In this document: positions 42,330 to 50,662 of the stretch, in pieces
How the letters are laid out: each line of letters starts with the position of its first letter
Position numbering within the stretch: the stretch's first letter is position 1
NCBI GenBank assembly: GCA_028871195.1
Contig: JAGWNT010000001.1
Span: forward strand, 1 to 64,000
From: REEB85 sp018971455
Lineage (GTDB): Bacteria > Pseudomonadota > Alphaproteobacteria > Acetobacterales > Acetobacteraceae
DNA: 64,000 nt
Reading direction: 5' to 3'
Made by a program: the position numbers and the translations under genes
Notes under the pieces: generated by a model
Told to the model about the DNA's origin: nothing
Databases searched by the model: none
The model's input: only the letters and a program-made list of their open reading frames with translations

Positions 42330-43352
42330 TCATGGCGCTGTGCAGGCCAGCCGCGCCCCGGCGGCGAGCGCCCGCAGCTTGCCGAGCGCCACGCCGCGCT
42401 CCATCGGCGCCATGCCGCAATTCGTGCAGGCAATGAACCGTTCGGGCGCCACATGGCGCAGCGCGCCACGAATGGTCGCCGCCACCTCCTCCGCCGTCTC
42501 GACGCGCGTGCTGGCCACATCGATCACGCCGACCAGCACATCCTTGCCCTCGAGCAGCCGCATCAACTCGGCCGGCACATGGGAGTTCGCGCATTCGAGC
42601 GAGACCTGATCGATCCGGCTGCGCGCCAGTGCCGGGAAGACCTGCTCGTATTGCCGCCATTCCTCGCCGAGCGTCTTCTTCCAGTTGATGTTGGCCTCGA
42701 TGCCGTAGCCGTAGCAGATATGCACCGCCGTGGTGCAGCGCAGCCCCTCGATGGCGCGGTGCAGCGCCTCGATGCCCCAGTCGCACGCCTCCTGCATATA
42801 GACGTTGAAGGCCGGCTCATCGAACTGGATGACATCCACCCCGTCCGCCTCCAGCCCGCGCGCCTCCTGGTTGAGCAGATCGGCAAAGGCGAAGGCCATC
42901 TTCACCCGGTCGCCGTAATAACCGTCCGCCAGCGTGTCGATGATCGTCATCGGCCCGGGCAGGGTGAACTTCACCCGCCGCCCGGTATGCGCACGCAGTA
43001 GCCGCGCCTCGGCCTGGTGCACCCGCGCGGGCAATCGCAGCGGCCCGGTGACGGTCGGCACCATCGCGTCGTAGCGGTTGTTGCGAATGCCCATGCGCAC
43101 TTTCTGCGCGAAATCGATCCCCTCGACATGCTCGAGGAATCCGTGGACGAAATGCTGCCGGGACTGCTCGCCGTCGCTGACGATGTCGATCCCGGCGCTC
43201 TCCTGTTCCTTCAGCCACAACAGAGTGGCATCGCGCTTGGCGGCCTCGCGCTCCTCGCCCTCCTGCCGCCAGGCCGGCCACAACACCTGCGGCTCGGCCA
43301 GCCAGGACGGCTTGGGCAGGCTGCCGGCGATCGTCGTCGGGAAGCGGTCCAT
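42330..43352 (-). CDS. MetE-like cobalamin-independent methionine synthase family protein
   Basis: A 340-residue single-barrel protein matching the C-terminal catalytic half of MetE. TTIAGSLPKPSWL is the family start. SDGEQSRQHF, DEPAFNVY and HICYGYG hold zinc and homocysteine residues, and the last zinc ligand is in CTNCGMAPM. Such short proteins in catabolic operons are often methyltransferases or hydrolyases acting on other thiols or acids. It is the last gene of the acyl-CoA operon, 19 bases after the dehydrogenase; its role there is not obvious. GGAGGACATC precedes ATG 43352. Confidence 0.82.
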   Translation of the reverse strand: MDRFPTTIAGSLPKPSWLAEPQVLWPAWRQEGEEREAAKRDATLLWLKEQESAGIDIVSDGEQSRQHFVHGFLEHVEGIDFAQKVRMGIRNNRYDAMVPTVTGPLRLPARVHQAEARLLRAHTGRRVKFTLPGPMTIIDTLADGYYGDRVKMAFAFADLLNQEARGLEADGVDVIQFDEPAFNVYMQEACDWGIEALHRAIEGLRCTTAVHICYGYGIEANINWKKTLGEEWRQYEQVFPALARSRIDQVSLECANSHVPAELMRLLEGKDVLVGVIDVASTRVETAEEVAATIRGALRHVAPERFIACTNCGMAPMERGVALGKLRALAAGARLACTAP

Positions 43353-43371
43353 GATGTCCTCCGGGGCGCGC

Positions 43372-44535
43372 TCAGCCGGGCAGGGCGAGCACGTTCTTGG
43401 CCAGGATGTTGCGCTGGATCTCGTTCGAGCCGCCATAGATCGTGCTCGGCCGCGCCTGGATGAACAGGCCCGAGGGGTGCAGCTCCCGATTGCCCTCCAT
43501 CGGGTCGAGCAGCCCCGCATTCTCGCCGGCGATCTCGAGCATCAGGTCGGTAATTTTCTGGAACAGCTCCGTCTGCACCAGCTTGAGCATCGACACGTCG
43601 GGCCCCAGCGTCTCGCCGCGCCGCACGACATCGACGTAGCGGGCATGGAGGGATTTGAGATCGGCGAGGTCGAGGCGCAGGCGCGTGTACTGGTCGTGGA
43701 AGGCCGGTTCCTCCCACACCCCCATCCGCTCGGCGAGCAGCCTCAGCCGCGCCAGCGCATAGGCCGAAAGCTTGGGCGAGCCGAGGAAGATGCGCTCGAA
43801 TCCGAGCAGCGCCTTGGCCATCGTCCAGCCCTTGTTCACCTCGCCCACCGTCCACGCCTTGGGCACGCGGACATTGTCGAAGAACACCTCGCAGAACTCG
43901 TCATGGAGATCGAGGTTGATGATCGGGCGCACGGTGATGCCCGGGCTGTTCATCGGCACCAGCAGGAAGGAGATCCCCTCCTGCTTCTTGGCGGCCCGGT
44001 CCGTGCGCACCAGCAGAAAGATCCAGTTGGCATCACTGGCCAGCGTCGTCCAGGTCTTCTGCCCGTTGACGATCCAGTCCTCGCCGTCGGAGATCGCCTC
44101 GGTGCGCAGCCCGGCAAGGTCGGAGCCCGCATTGGGCTCCGAATAGCCCTGGCACCAGACATGCTCGCCGGCGAGGATTTTCGGCAGGAAGAAATCCCGC
44201 TGCTCCTGGCTGCCATATTGAATGAGCAGCGGCCCGACCATGACGATGCCGTGATCGTTGGTGCGCGCCACACCATGGCGCTCGAACTCCTCGATCATGA
44301 TGATCTGCCGCGCCGCCGACAGCCCCATGCCGCCCATCGCGCGTGGCCAGCCGGGGCACAGCCAGCCCTGCGCGGCGAGCTTGTGGTACCACACCTTGTT
44401 CTCCGCCCAGTGCAGGCGCTTGGGCGGATTGCGCAATTCGGCCGGGTAGTTCGCCGCCACCCAGTGCCGCACGGCGAGGCGGAAGCCGTCATCGTCCAGC
44501 GCGTCGAGTTCGTCGAGCGAGGCAGGCGTGGCCAT
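43372..44535 (-). CDS. Acyl-CoA dehydrogenase, large subunit-like
   Basis: A 387-residue flavoprotein. CQGYSEPNAGSDLAGLRT near residue 133 is the FAD/acyl-CoA signature, and the C-terminal RPSTIYGGSNEIQRNILAK is the family tail. It introduces a trans-2 double bond into an acyl-CoA and passes electrons to ETF. The N-terminal RHWVAANYPAELRN style occurs in heterotetrameric dehydrogenases (PimC and the actinobacterial FadE pairs), and a second, shorter paralogue lies two genes upstream, so the two probably form one alpha2beta2 enzyme. Confidence 0.88.
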   Translation of the reverse strand: MATPASLDELDALDDDGFRLAVRHWVAANYPAELRNPPKRLHWAENKVWYHKLAAQGWLCPGWPRAMGGMGLSAARQIIMIEEFERHGVARTNDHGIVMVGPLLIQYGSQEQRDFFLPKILAGEHVWCQGYSEPNAGSDLAGLRTEAISDGEDWIVNGQKTWTTLASDANWIFLLVRTDRAAKKQEGISFLLVPMNSPGITVRPIINLDLHDEFCEVFFDNVRVPKAWTVGEVNKGWTMAKALLGFERIFLGSPKLSAYALARLRLLAERMGVWEEPAFHDQYTRLRLDLADLKSLHARYVDVVRRGETLGPDVSMLKLVQTELFQKITDLMLEIAGENAGLLDPMEGNRELHPSGLFIQARPSTIYGGSNEIQRNILAKNVLALPG

Positions 44536-44537
44536 GC

Positions 44538-45293
44538 TCAGACTCCCGAAAACCGTGGCGCCCGCTTGGCGAGAAAGGCGGCCTTCCCCTCGGCATGGTC
44601 GCCGGTCAGGAACAGCGTCGATTGCGCATTGCGTTCCCAGTCCAGCGACGCGGCCAGCCCCTGGGCCAGGAAGGCCTTGGTCATGGCGATGGGCAGCGGC
44701 GCCGCCTCGGCCAGGCCGGCCGCGCGTTGCAGGGCGGCGTCGAGCACCGTCCCGCTGGCCACCACATGATCGACCAGGCCGATGCGCTCGGCGCTGGCGG
44801 CATCCATCTGATCGCCATACAGCAGAATCTGGCGCGCCCGCCCTTCGCCCACGCGCCGCGGCAGCGTGTGCAGCAGGCCGAAATCGGCGATCAGCCCGAT
44901 CTTGCCGAAACCGGCCATGAAGCGCGCATCCTCGGCGGCAACGATGGTGTCGCAGCACAGCGCCATGCCCAATCCGGCGCCGACCGCCCAGCCCTCGACG
45001 GCGGCGATGATCGGCTTGCTGCTTTCGATGAACAGCCGCACCAGCCGGTGGGTGAGGCGGAAGCGCTCCCGCCCGGCGGCGAAATCGGCCACCTGCATGC
45101 CGCTGATATCGCCACCGGCGGAGAACACGCCGCCCGCTCCGGTCAGCACCACGGCGCGGATCGCCGGGTCCGCCTCGATGCGCTCCATGGCGTCGACGAG
45201 TTCGGCGCGCATCGGCACGGCGAGCGCGTTGCGCCGCGCCGGATAGTCGAGCGTAAGGATCGCGGTGGCGCCCTCGCGGCGTTCCTGCAGCAT
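44538..45293 (-). CDS. Enoyl-CoA hydratase/isomerase family protein
   Basis: A 251-residue crotonase-fold enzyme. The oxyanion-hole segments are NALAVPMRAEL with GAGGVFSAGGDISGM near residue 53, and AVEGWAVGAGLGMALCCD near 100. Neither of the two usual crotonase glutamates is obvious in the GVGEGRARQILLYG region, so isomerase or another crotonase chemistry is possible. Its ATG overlaps the preceding stop (TGATG); a GTG one codon earlier is the alternative start. Confidence 0.87.
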   Translation of the reverse strand: MLQERREGATAILTLDYPARRNALAVPMRAELVDAMERIEADPAIRAVVLTGAGGVFSAGGDISGMQVADFAAGRERFRLTHRLVRLFIESSKPIIAAVEGWAVGAGLGMALCCDTIVAAEDARFMAGFGKIGLIADFGLLHTLPRRVGEGRARQILLYGDQMDAASAERIGLVDHVVASGTVLDAALQRAAGLAEAAPLPIAMTKAFLAQGLAASLDWERNAQSTLFLTGDHAEGKAAFLAKRAPRFSGV

Positions 45294-46345
45294 CACGCGT
45301 CATCCTCCTCGGTGGCGGCAGCGGCGAAGCGGGCGCGGTGCAGGGCGGCCGAGCCGTAGAGATTGGCCAGCACCATCGCCTTGCGCAGATACAGGCCGAT
45401 ATCGGCCTCGTCGGTGTAGCCGATCCCGCCATGCAGCTGGATCGCCTGGCGCGTCACCAGCATGGCCGCCTCCGCGGCGCGGGCCTTGGCGCGTGAGACG
45501 GCGGCCTGCCGCTCCGCCACGGCCGGCGCCCCGTCCAGTGTCGCCGCCGCGGACTCGATGCTGGCCCGGGTCAGCGCGATCTGGATCTTCAGATCCGCTG
45601 CCCGGTGCTGAAGGGATTGGAAACTGCCGATCGCGCGGCCGAATTGCTGGCGGGTGCGCAGATAATCAAGCGTCAGCGCGAAGGCGCGCTCCATCACGCC
45701 GAGCAGATAGGCCGAACTGGCCAGTGCCGCCTCATCGAGCGCCGCATCGAGATCGCCGGCAAGCGGCGTGCCGGGCGCCTCGTGCAGCGACAGCGTGCCG
45801 AAATATCCGCCATCCTGCGTCGGTTCCACGCTCAGCCCCGCGGCCGCGGCGGCCACCAGCGCCAGCCCGTCGCGCCCGCTCACCACGAAGGCGTCCGCGC
45901 CCGCGGCCATCGGGATGAAGCATTTCCGCCCGCTCACCCGCCCGCCGGCAACCCGCGTCTCGCCCTGGGCATCGAGGCTGTTGGCGCGCTCCTGCCAGGC
46001 CGGCAGCACGAGCCTGCGTCCGGCCAGCAGGTCGGCGAGGGCCGCGCCCTTCAGCACGCGCGCGGCGACGGCCGTGCCGATCAGCGGCTCGGGCACCAGC
46101 CCGGCGCCGAGTTCCTCGCACAGGGCACAGAACTCGCCCATGCCGAGCCCGCTCCCGCCATCGGCCTCGGCCACCAGCAGGCCGGGCCAGCCCATGTCGC
46201 ACATCGCCTGCCAGCTGGTCCGCTCGAAGCCGGGCGCGGTGAAGCGCAGCGCGCGAATGCGCCCGAGCGCGTCGGGCTGCGCGATCGCCGCCGCGCTGTC
46301 GCGAATCAGCCGGATATTCTCCGCCCGGTCCTCCGCGGCACTCAT
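45293..46345 (-). CDS. Acyl-CoA dehydrogenase, small subunit-like
   Basis: A 350-residue paralogue of the downstream dehydrogenase with a more divergent N-terminus (the usual W/Y-S-E-P-x-A-G-S-D signature is lacking) and a conserved C-terminal half (RQQFGRAIGSFQSLQH, then AIQLHGGIGYTDE). Shorter, diverged subunits of this sort are partners in alpha2beta2 dehydrogenases acting on bulky or branched acyl-CoAs. It overlaps the CoA transferase stop by ATGA. Confidence 0.83.
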   Translation of the reverse strand: MSAAEDRAENIRLIRDSAAAIAQPDALGRIRALRFTAPGFERTSWQAMCDMGWPGLLVAEADGGSGLGMGEFCALCEELGAGLVPEPLIGTAVAARVLKGAALADLLAGRRLVLPAWQERANSLDAQGETRVAGGRVSGRKCFIPMAAGADAFVVSGRDGLALVAAAAAGLSVEPTQDGGYFGTLSLHEAPGTPLAGDLDAALDEAALASSAYLLGVMERAFALTLDYLRTRQQFGRAIGSFQSLQHRAADLKIQIALTRASIESAAATLDGAPAVAERQAAVSRAKARAAEAAMLVTRQAIQLHGGIGYTDEADIGLYLRKAMVLANLYGSAALHRARFAAAATEEDDA

Positions 46346-47001
46346 GCGGGGAAGATCAGCTCGGCATCGGTGCGCGCCCGCAACTCGTCGCGCGACAGGC
46401 CGGCCGCCATGTCGAGCACCACGAACCCCTCGGAGGCGACCTCCAGCACGGCGAGGTTGGTGTAGACCCGCTTGACGGCGCGCGGCGCGGTCAGCGGGTA
46501 GGTGCATTTGCGCACCAGCTTGGAGCGCCCGTCCTTGGTGCTGTGCTCCATCACCACCCATAACCGCTTGGCGCCCGCGGCGAGGTCCATCGCCCCGCCC
46601 ACGGCGGGCGCCGTGTCGTTCTCGCTGGTTGCCCAGTTGGCGATGTCGCCATTCTCGGCCACCTCGAACGCGCCGAGGACGCACAGATCCAGATGCCCGC
46701 CGCGAATCATCGCAAAGCTGTCGGCGTGGTGGACGAAGCAGCCGCCGGTGCGCAGCGTGACGTGCTGCTTGCCGGCATTGATCAGCCAGGGATCCAGATC
46801 CGCCTTGGCCGGCGCCGGCCCCATGCCGAGCACGCCGTTCTCGGAATGAAAGATCACCTCCCGCTCGGTCGGCACGAAATCGGCCACCAGCGTCGGGATC
46901 CCGATGCCGAGATTGACGTACCAGCCCTCCGGAATGTCGCTGGCCAGGCGTGCGGCCATTTGCGGACGCGTCCACGGCCGGGCTTCTGCAACAGCGCTCA
47001 T
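46342..47001 (-). CDS. 3-oxoacid CoA-transferase family, subunit B
   Basis: A 219-residue subunit of a class I CoA transferase. IFHSENGVLGMGP near residue 69 contains the catalytic Glu of the SENG motif, and YVNLGIGIPTLV near 28 is the family glycine loop. With subunit A, 12 bases upstream, it moves CoA between two carboxylic acids. The presence of both a transferase and a CoA synthetase in one operon suggests substrate activation plus recycling of a product CoA. Confidence 0.9.
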   Translation of the reverse strand: MSAVAEARPWTRPQMAARLASDIPEGWYVNLGIGIPTLVADFVPTEREVIFHSENGVLGMGPAPAKADLDPWLINAGKQHVTLRTGGCFVHHADSFAMIRGGHLDLCVLGAFEVAENGDIANWATSENDTAPAVGGAMDLAAGAKRLWVVMEHSTKDGRSKLVRKCTYPLTAPRAVKRVYTNLAVLEVASEGFVVLDMAAGLSRDELRARTDAELIFPA

Positions 47002-47013
47002 GCTCGCCTCCCC

Positions 47014-47694
47014 TCAGATCGCCGGATCACCATAAGGCACATGCACCACCCGATCCACGAAGATGCCGGGCGTGACGATCGCCTCCGGGTCGAGCGTCCC
47101 GAGCTCCACGATGTGCTGCGCCTGCACGATGGTGACGTTCGCCGCCGTGGCCATCACCGGGTTGAAATTGCGGCCGGACCGCCGGTAGGTCAGGTTACCC
47201 CAGCGATCGGCCTGCCACGCCTCGACCAGCGCGAAATCGCCGTGCAGCGCATGCTCCAGCACCATCTCGCGCCCGTTGATCACGCGCGTCTCCTTGCCCT
47301 CGGCGAGCTTCGTGCCCACCGAGGTCGGCGTGTAGAACGCGCCCACCCCGGCGCCGGCGGCGCGCATCCGCTCCGCCAGCGTGCCCTGCGGCACGATCTC
47401 CAGCTCGATCTTGCCGGCACGATACAGCTCCTCGAAAACCGTCGAGGTCGAACTGCGCGGAAAGGAGCAGATGATGCGCCGCACCCGGCCCAGCTCCATC
47501 AGCAACGCCAGGCCGACATGCCCGCCGCCGGAATTGTTGGCGACCACCACGAGGTCGCGGGCCCCGGTCTCGATCACCGCATCGACCAGCTGGTTGGGCT
47601 GACCCACCGAGCCGAAGCCGCCGAGCAGGATGGTCGCGCCGTCGCGCATCCCCGCCATCGCCTCGCCCATCGATTGGACAATCTTGTTGATCAT
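47014..47694 (-). CDS. 3-oxoacid CoA-transferase family, subunit A
   Basis: A 226-residue subunit. ILLGGFGSVGQPNQLVDA near residue 22 is the CoA-binding glycine-rich motif, and VSNNSG-like VVANNSGGGHVG follows near 50. FNPVMATAANVTIVQAQHIV is typical of the AtoD/PcaI class. Its ATG overlaps the synthetase stop by ATGA. Confidence 0.9.
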   Translation of the reverse strand: MINKIVQSMGEAMAGMRDGATILLGGFGSVGQPNQLVDAVIETGARDLVVVANNSGGGHVGLALLMELGRVRRIICSFPRSSTSTVFEELYRAGKIELEIVPQGTLAERMRAAGAGVGAFYTPTSVGTKLAEGKETRVINGREMVLEHALHGDFALVEAWQADRWGNLTYRRSGRNFNPVMATAANVTIVQAQHIVELGTLDPEAIVTPGIFVDRVVHVPYGDPAI

Positions 47695-49832
47695 GCCGGC
47701 ACGTCTCCCTGGATATCGATCACTGCATCGGCGGCAAAGGCACCTTCGCCCGCCGGCATCGCGAAGACCGGGTTGAGGTCGATGCCGCGCAACGCCGGCC
47801 CGACCTGCGTGGCGAACACCGAAAGCCGCGCCAGCATGGCCGCCAGCGCCGCAAGATCGACCGGCTTGCGCCCGCGCGCGCCGAGCAGCACCGGAGCCGC
47901 GCGGACGGAGCGGATCATCGCCATCGCCACGTCCTCCCCGAACGGGCAGCGGTGGAACACCACATCCTTCAGCACCTCGACGAAGATGCCACCGAGGCCG
48001 AACATGGCGATCGGGCCGAAGACCGGGTCCCGATGAATGCCGAGGATGCACTCCACGCCGCCCTTAAGCTGGCGCGCTACCAGCACGCCCTCGATGCGCG
48101 CCGCCGGCGCGGCGGCGGCGGCGCGCGCCAGCAGCGTGGCATGCCCCGCGCGCACCGCCGCCGCATCGGCGACATCGAGCAGCACGCCGCCGATCTCGGA
48201 TTTGTGCATGATGTCCGGCGAGAGGATCTTCATCACCACCGGGTAGCCGAACGCCGCCGCGGCGGCGACGCAGGAAGCGGCATCGGCGCATGCGCGCTCC
48301 GGTGCCGCCGTGATGCCGGCCCGCGCCAGCAGCGCCTTCGCCGCCGCCTCGTCAGGTGTTGCCGCCGGCAGGGCAATGGCGGGCAGGGCAGGGGGCGGCA
48401 GCGGGGGCGCGGCGGCGAAGGCGGCGCCGAAACGACCCATCGCCTCGATCGCGACGACGGCCCGCGTCGGGTCCTCGAACACCACGAAGCCGTCGGCCTC
48501 GTACTCGCGGATCATCGCCGGCGGCGCCAGCACCGAGAGCACGTAGAGCCGGTCAGGATGGCGCGAGCGGGTGGCGTTGAGCTGCGCGCGCAGCCGTGGC
48601 GCGACACTCGGCGCACCGCCGACCTGCGAAAAGAAGGCGAGCACCGAGCCGTAGCCGCCATCCTCCACCACGGCGTCGGCGAATTTCCCCACCAGGGTGA
48701 TGTCGTTCAGCGCCTGGGCGGTGCAGTCCACCGGGTTGCGCGGCGCGCAGAATGAAACGAGGCCCTTCAGCCGCGCCTGGGCTTCGGCCGGCATTTCCGG
48801 CATTGCCAGGCCAAGTGCCTCGGCGGCGTCGCTGATCAGCACCCCAGCCCCGCCACTCACCGTCAGCACGCCCAGCGTGTTGCGCGCGGGGTAGATGCGC
48901 CGCGTCGCGGTGTGGGCGATGTCGAGCATCTCCTCGGTGGAGCGCGCCCGCACCACGCCGAACTCGGCCATCACCGCCTCGGTCACTGCGTCGTCGCCGG
49001 CGATCGAGGCGGTGTGCGATTGCGCGGCCGCCGAGCCGAGGGTGCTGCGCCCCACCTTCATCATCACCACCGGCTTGCGCGCCGCCCGTGCCGCGGCCAG
49101 CGCGGCCAGCAGGCTGTCGGCCTCGCGGATGCCCTCGGCATAGGCGGCGATCACATCGGTCTGCGGGTCCTCCGCCAGCCAGCCGATCACATCGCCGATG
49201 GTCACGTCGGCCTCGTTGCCGGTGGTCACGCAAACCGGCGTGCCGATGCCGCGGTCGCGCGCGGCGGCGAACAGATGCGTGCCGTAGGCGCCGGACTGGC
49301 TGGCAATGCCGATACGCCCGGGCAGCGGCCAGCCATTCTCGAAAGAGGAGGAGAAGATCGGATAGAACCCGCAATGCGCATTGAACAGGCCGAGGCAGTT
49401 CGGCCCCAGCAGCCACATCCCGGTGGCACGCGCGGCATGCACCATCCGCGCCTGCGCCGCGGCACCGGCCTCATCGACCTCGGCGAACCCCGCCGTCAGC
49501 ACCACCGCCGCCCTTGCCCCGGCGCGGGCGAGATCCTCCACCGCCTGCACGGCGAACTCGGCGGCGACCGCGACGACACCGACATCCGGCACCTCCGGCA
49601 GGTCGGCCACGGTCGGATAGGCGCGCAGCCCTTGCACCTCGTCGCGGCGCGGGTTGACGGGCAGGATGCGCCCCTGGAAGCCCTGGCGCAGCATGTAGGC
49701 GATCGGCCGGCCACCGATGCGGGTGGCATCCGCCGAGGCGCCGAGCACGGCGACGGCGCACGGATTGAGCAGGGGCGTCAGGCTGGCGAAGCGCGCCCCC
49801 GGTGTGCCGCGCGGGCCGGCGCCGTCCTGCAT
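47691..49832 (-). CDS. NDP-forming acyl-CoA synthetase (acetate-CoA ligase family)
   Basis: A 713-residue fused synthetase, first gene of the acyl-CoA operon. The CoA-binding domain opens with AVLGASADATRIGGRPIAYM near residue 29; a succinyl-CoA-synthetase-like middle carries SQSGAYG near 190 and the probable phospho-His in SHTASIAGDDAV near 272. The C-terminal half is an ATP-grasp domain (YPVVMKILSPDIMHKSEIGGV). It forms an acyl-CoA from an acid, ATP and CoA through a phosphohistidine. Substrate probably matches the dehydrogenases downstream. Confidence 0.9.
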   Translation of the reverse strand: MQDGAGPRGTPGARFASLTPLLNPCAVAVLGASADATRIGGRPIAYMLRQGFQGRILPVNPRRDEVQGLRAYPTVADLPEVPDVGVVAVAAEFAVQAVEDLARAGARAAVVLTAGFAEVDEAGAAAQARMVHAARATGMWLLGPNCLGLFNAHCGFYPIFSSSFENGWPLPGRIGIASQSGAYGTHLFAAARDRGIGTPVCVTTGNEADVTIGDVIGWLAEDPQTDVIAAYAEGIREADSLLAALAAARAARKPVVMMKVGRSTLGSAAAQSHTASIAGDDAVTEAVMAEFGVVRARSTEEMLDIAHTATRRIYPARNTLGVLTVSGGAGVLISDAAEALGLAMPEMPAEAQARLKGLVSFCAPRNPVDCTAQALNDITLVGKFADAVVEDGGYGSVLAFFSQVGGAPSVAPRLRAQLNATRSRHPDRLYVLSVLAPPAMIREYEADGFVVFEDPTRAVVAIEAMGRFGAAFAAAPPLPPPALPAIALPAATPDEAAAKALLARAGITAAPERACADAASCVAAAAAFGYPVVMKILSPDIMHKSEIGGVLLDVADAAAVRAGHATLLARAAAAAPAARIEGVLVARQLKGGVECILGIHRDPVFGPIAMFGLGGIFVEVLKDVVFHRCPFGEDVAMAMIRSVRAAPVLLGARGRKPVDLAALAAMLARLSVFATQVGPALRGIDLNPVFAMPAGEGAFAADAVIDIQGDVPA

Positions 49833-49912
49833 TCCCTGGCTTCCTCTGTCTTGGCGAGGAAACGATCATGCCGCCAACGCCCCACACCGTAAAGCGGGCG
49901 CGCGGCGCGGAT

Positions 49913-49945
49913 GGCCCGGCCGGCAGGCCCGATGGTGGCCGGGCC
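49913..49945. terminator. Hairpin downstream of the PEP-CTERM gene
   Basis: A 9-bp perfect inverted repeat (GGCCCGGCC / GGCCGGGCC) with a 15-base loop, beginning 9 bases after the stop of the minus-strand PEP-CTERM gene. It has no T-run. It would separate that gene from the synthetase operon. Confidence 0.5.
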
Positions 49946-49953
49946 TCGCGCGG

Positions 49954-50484
49954 TCAGCCCCTCCGGCGGCGGCGCGCCACGCCGAGCCCGACGAGGCCGG
50001 CGCCGAGCACGGCCATCGAGGCAGGCTCGGGAACGGAGACGGACGGCGTCACCGTGCCGGTAGTGGTTTGAAAGACGCTGTCCGTGCCCTGGGCGTACTG
50101 CAAAAAACCGAAGGTCGGCGTCGTCGAGGCCGTGCTGATCGTCAATGAAAAATCATTGGTGCCGCCAACCACCCCGGCCACATCATTGAGCGTGCTGCCA
50201 ACGAACATCTGGTTCAGAGAGCTGGAGTAACTGAACCCAAAGGTCGGGTCGAGCGTGATGTTAAGGCTCGACAGCGTGATGTCCGCGGTGTCGTTCGAGT
50301 AGGTCAGCGTCGGGTCGTAGGTGACGGTGAACGACCCGGTCACCGGATCGACCGGGGCGCCGGCACCGAAGCCGCTCGCCGAAAAATCGAGGATCTGGGT
50401 GATGGTGGCCGCCTGCGCGCTGTGGGCGAGGGCGCTCAGGGCAGCCCCGGCGATCAGGGCGCGAATGGTCCGTTGCATCGGCAT
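49954..50484 (-). CDS. PEP-CTERM sorting-domain exported protein
   Basis: A 176-residue protein with a signal peptide (residues 1-26, ending AQA-A), a Ser/Thr/Asp-rich beta-type body without cysteines, and a C-terminal sorting signal: VPEP motif, then the hydrophobic span MAVLGAGLVGLGVA and an RRRR end. Proteins of this class are processed by an exosortase and released or anchored at the outer surface. No exosortase or exopolysaccharide genes are in the window. Base composition in the body is slightly lower in GC than its neighbours. Confidence 0.87.
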   Translation of the reverse strand: MPMQRTIRALIAGAALSALAHSAQAATITQILDFSASGFGAGAPVDPVTGSFTVTYDPTLTYSNDTADITLSSLNITLDPTFGFSYSSSLNQMFVGSTLNDVAGVVGGTNDFSLTISTASTTPTFGFLQYAQGTDSVFQTTTGTVTPSVSVPEPASMAVLGAGLVGLGVARRRRRG

Positions 50485-50662
50485 GGTCGGTGGTGTCCTC
50501 GTGCGATCGCGTCGCCCCCGGCGGGGCGTCAGGGCATCGCCCAGCAAGATTCCTGCCAGCCGGAAACTGCAAGCCATTTCAATCGGCCGGACGGGCGGTC
50601 CCGCGATATCGTCGGCCGAGTGTAAAAAATTCCGACAGCTCAGCCGGCGCGGCCGCCCCGCC

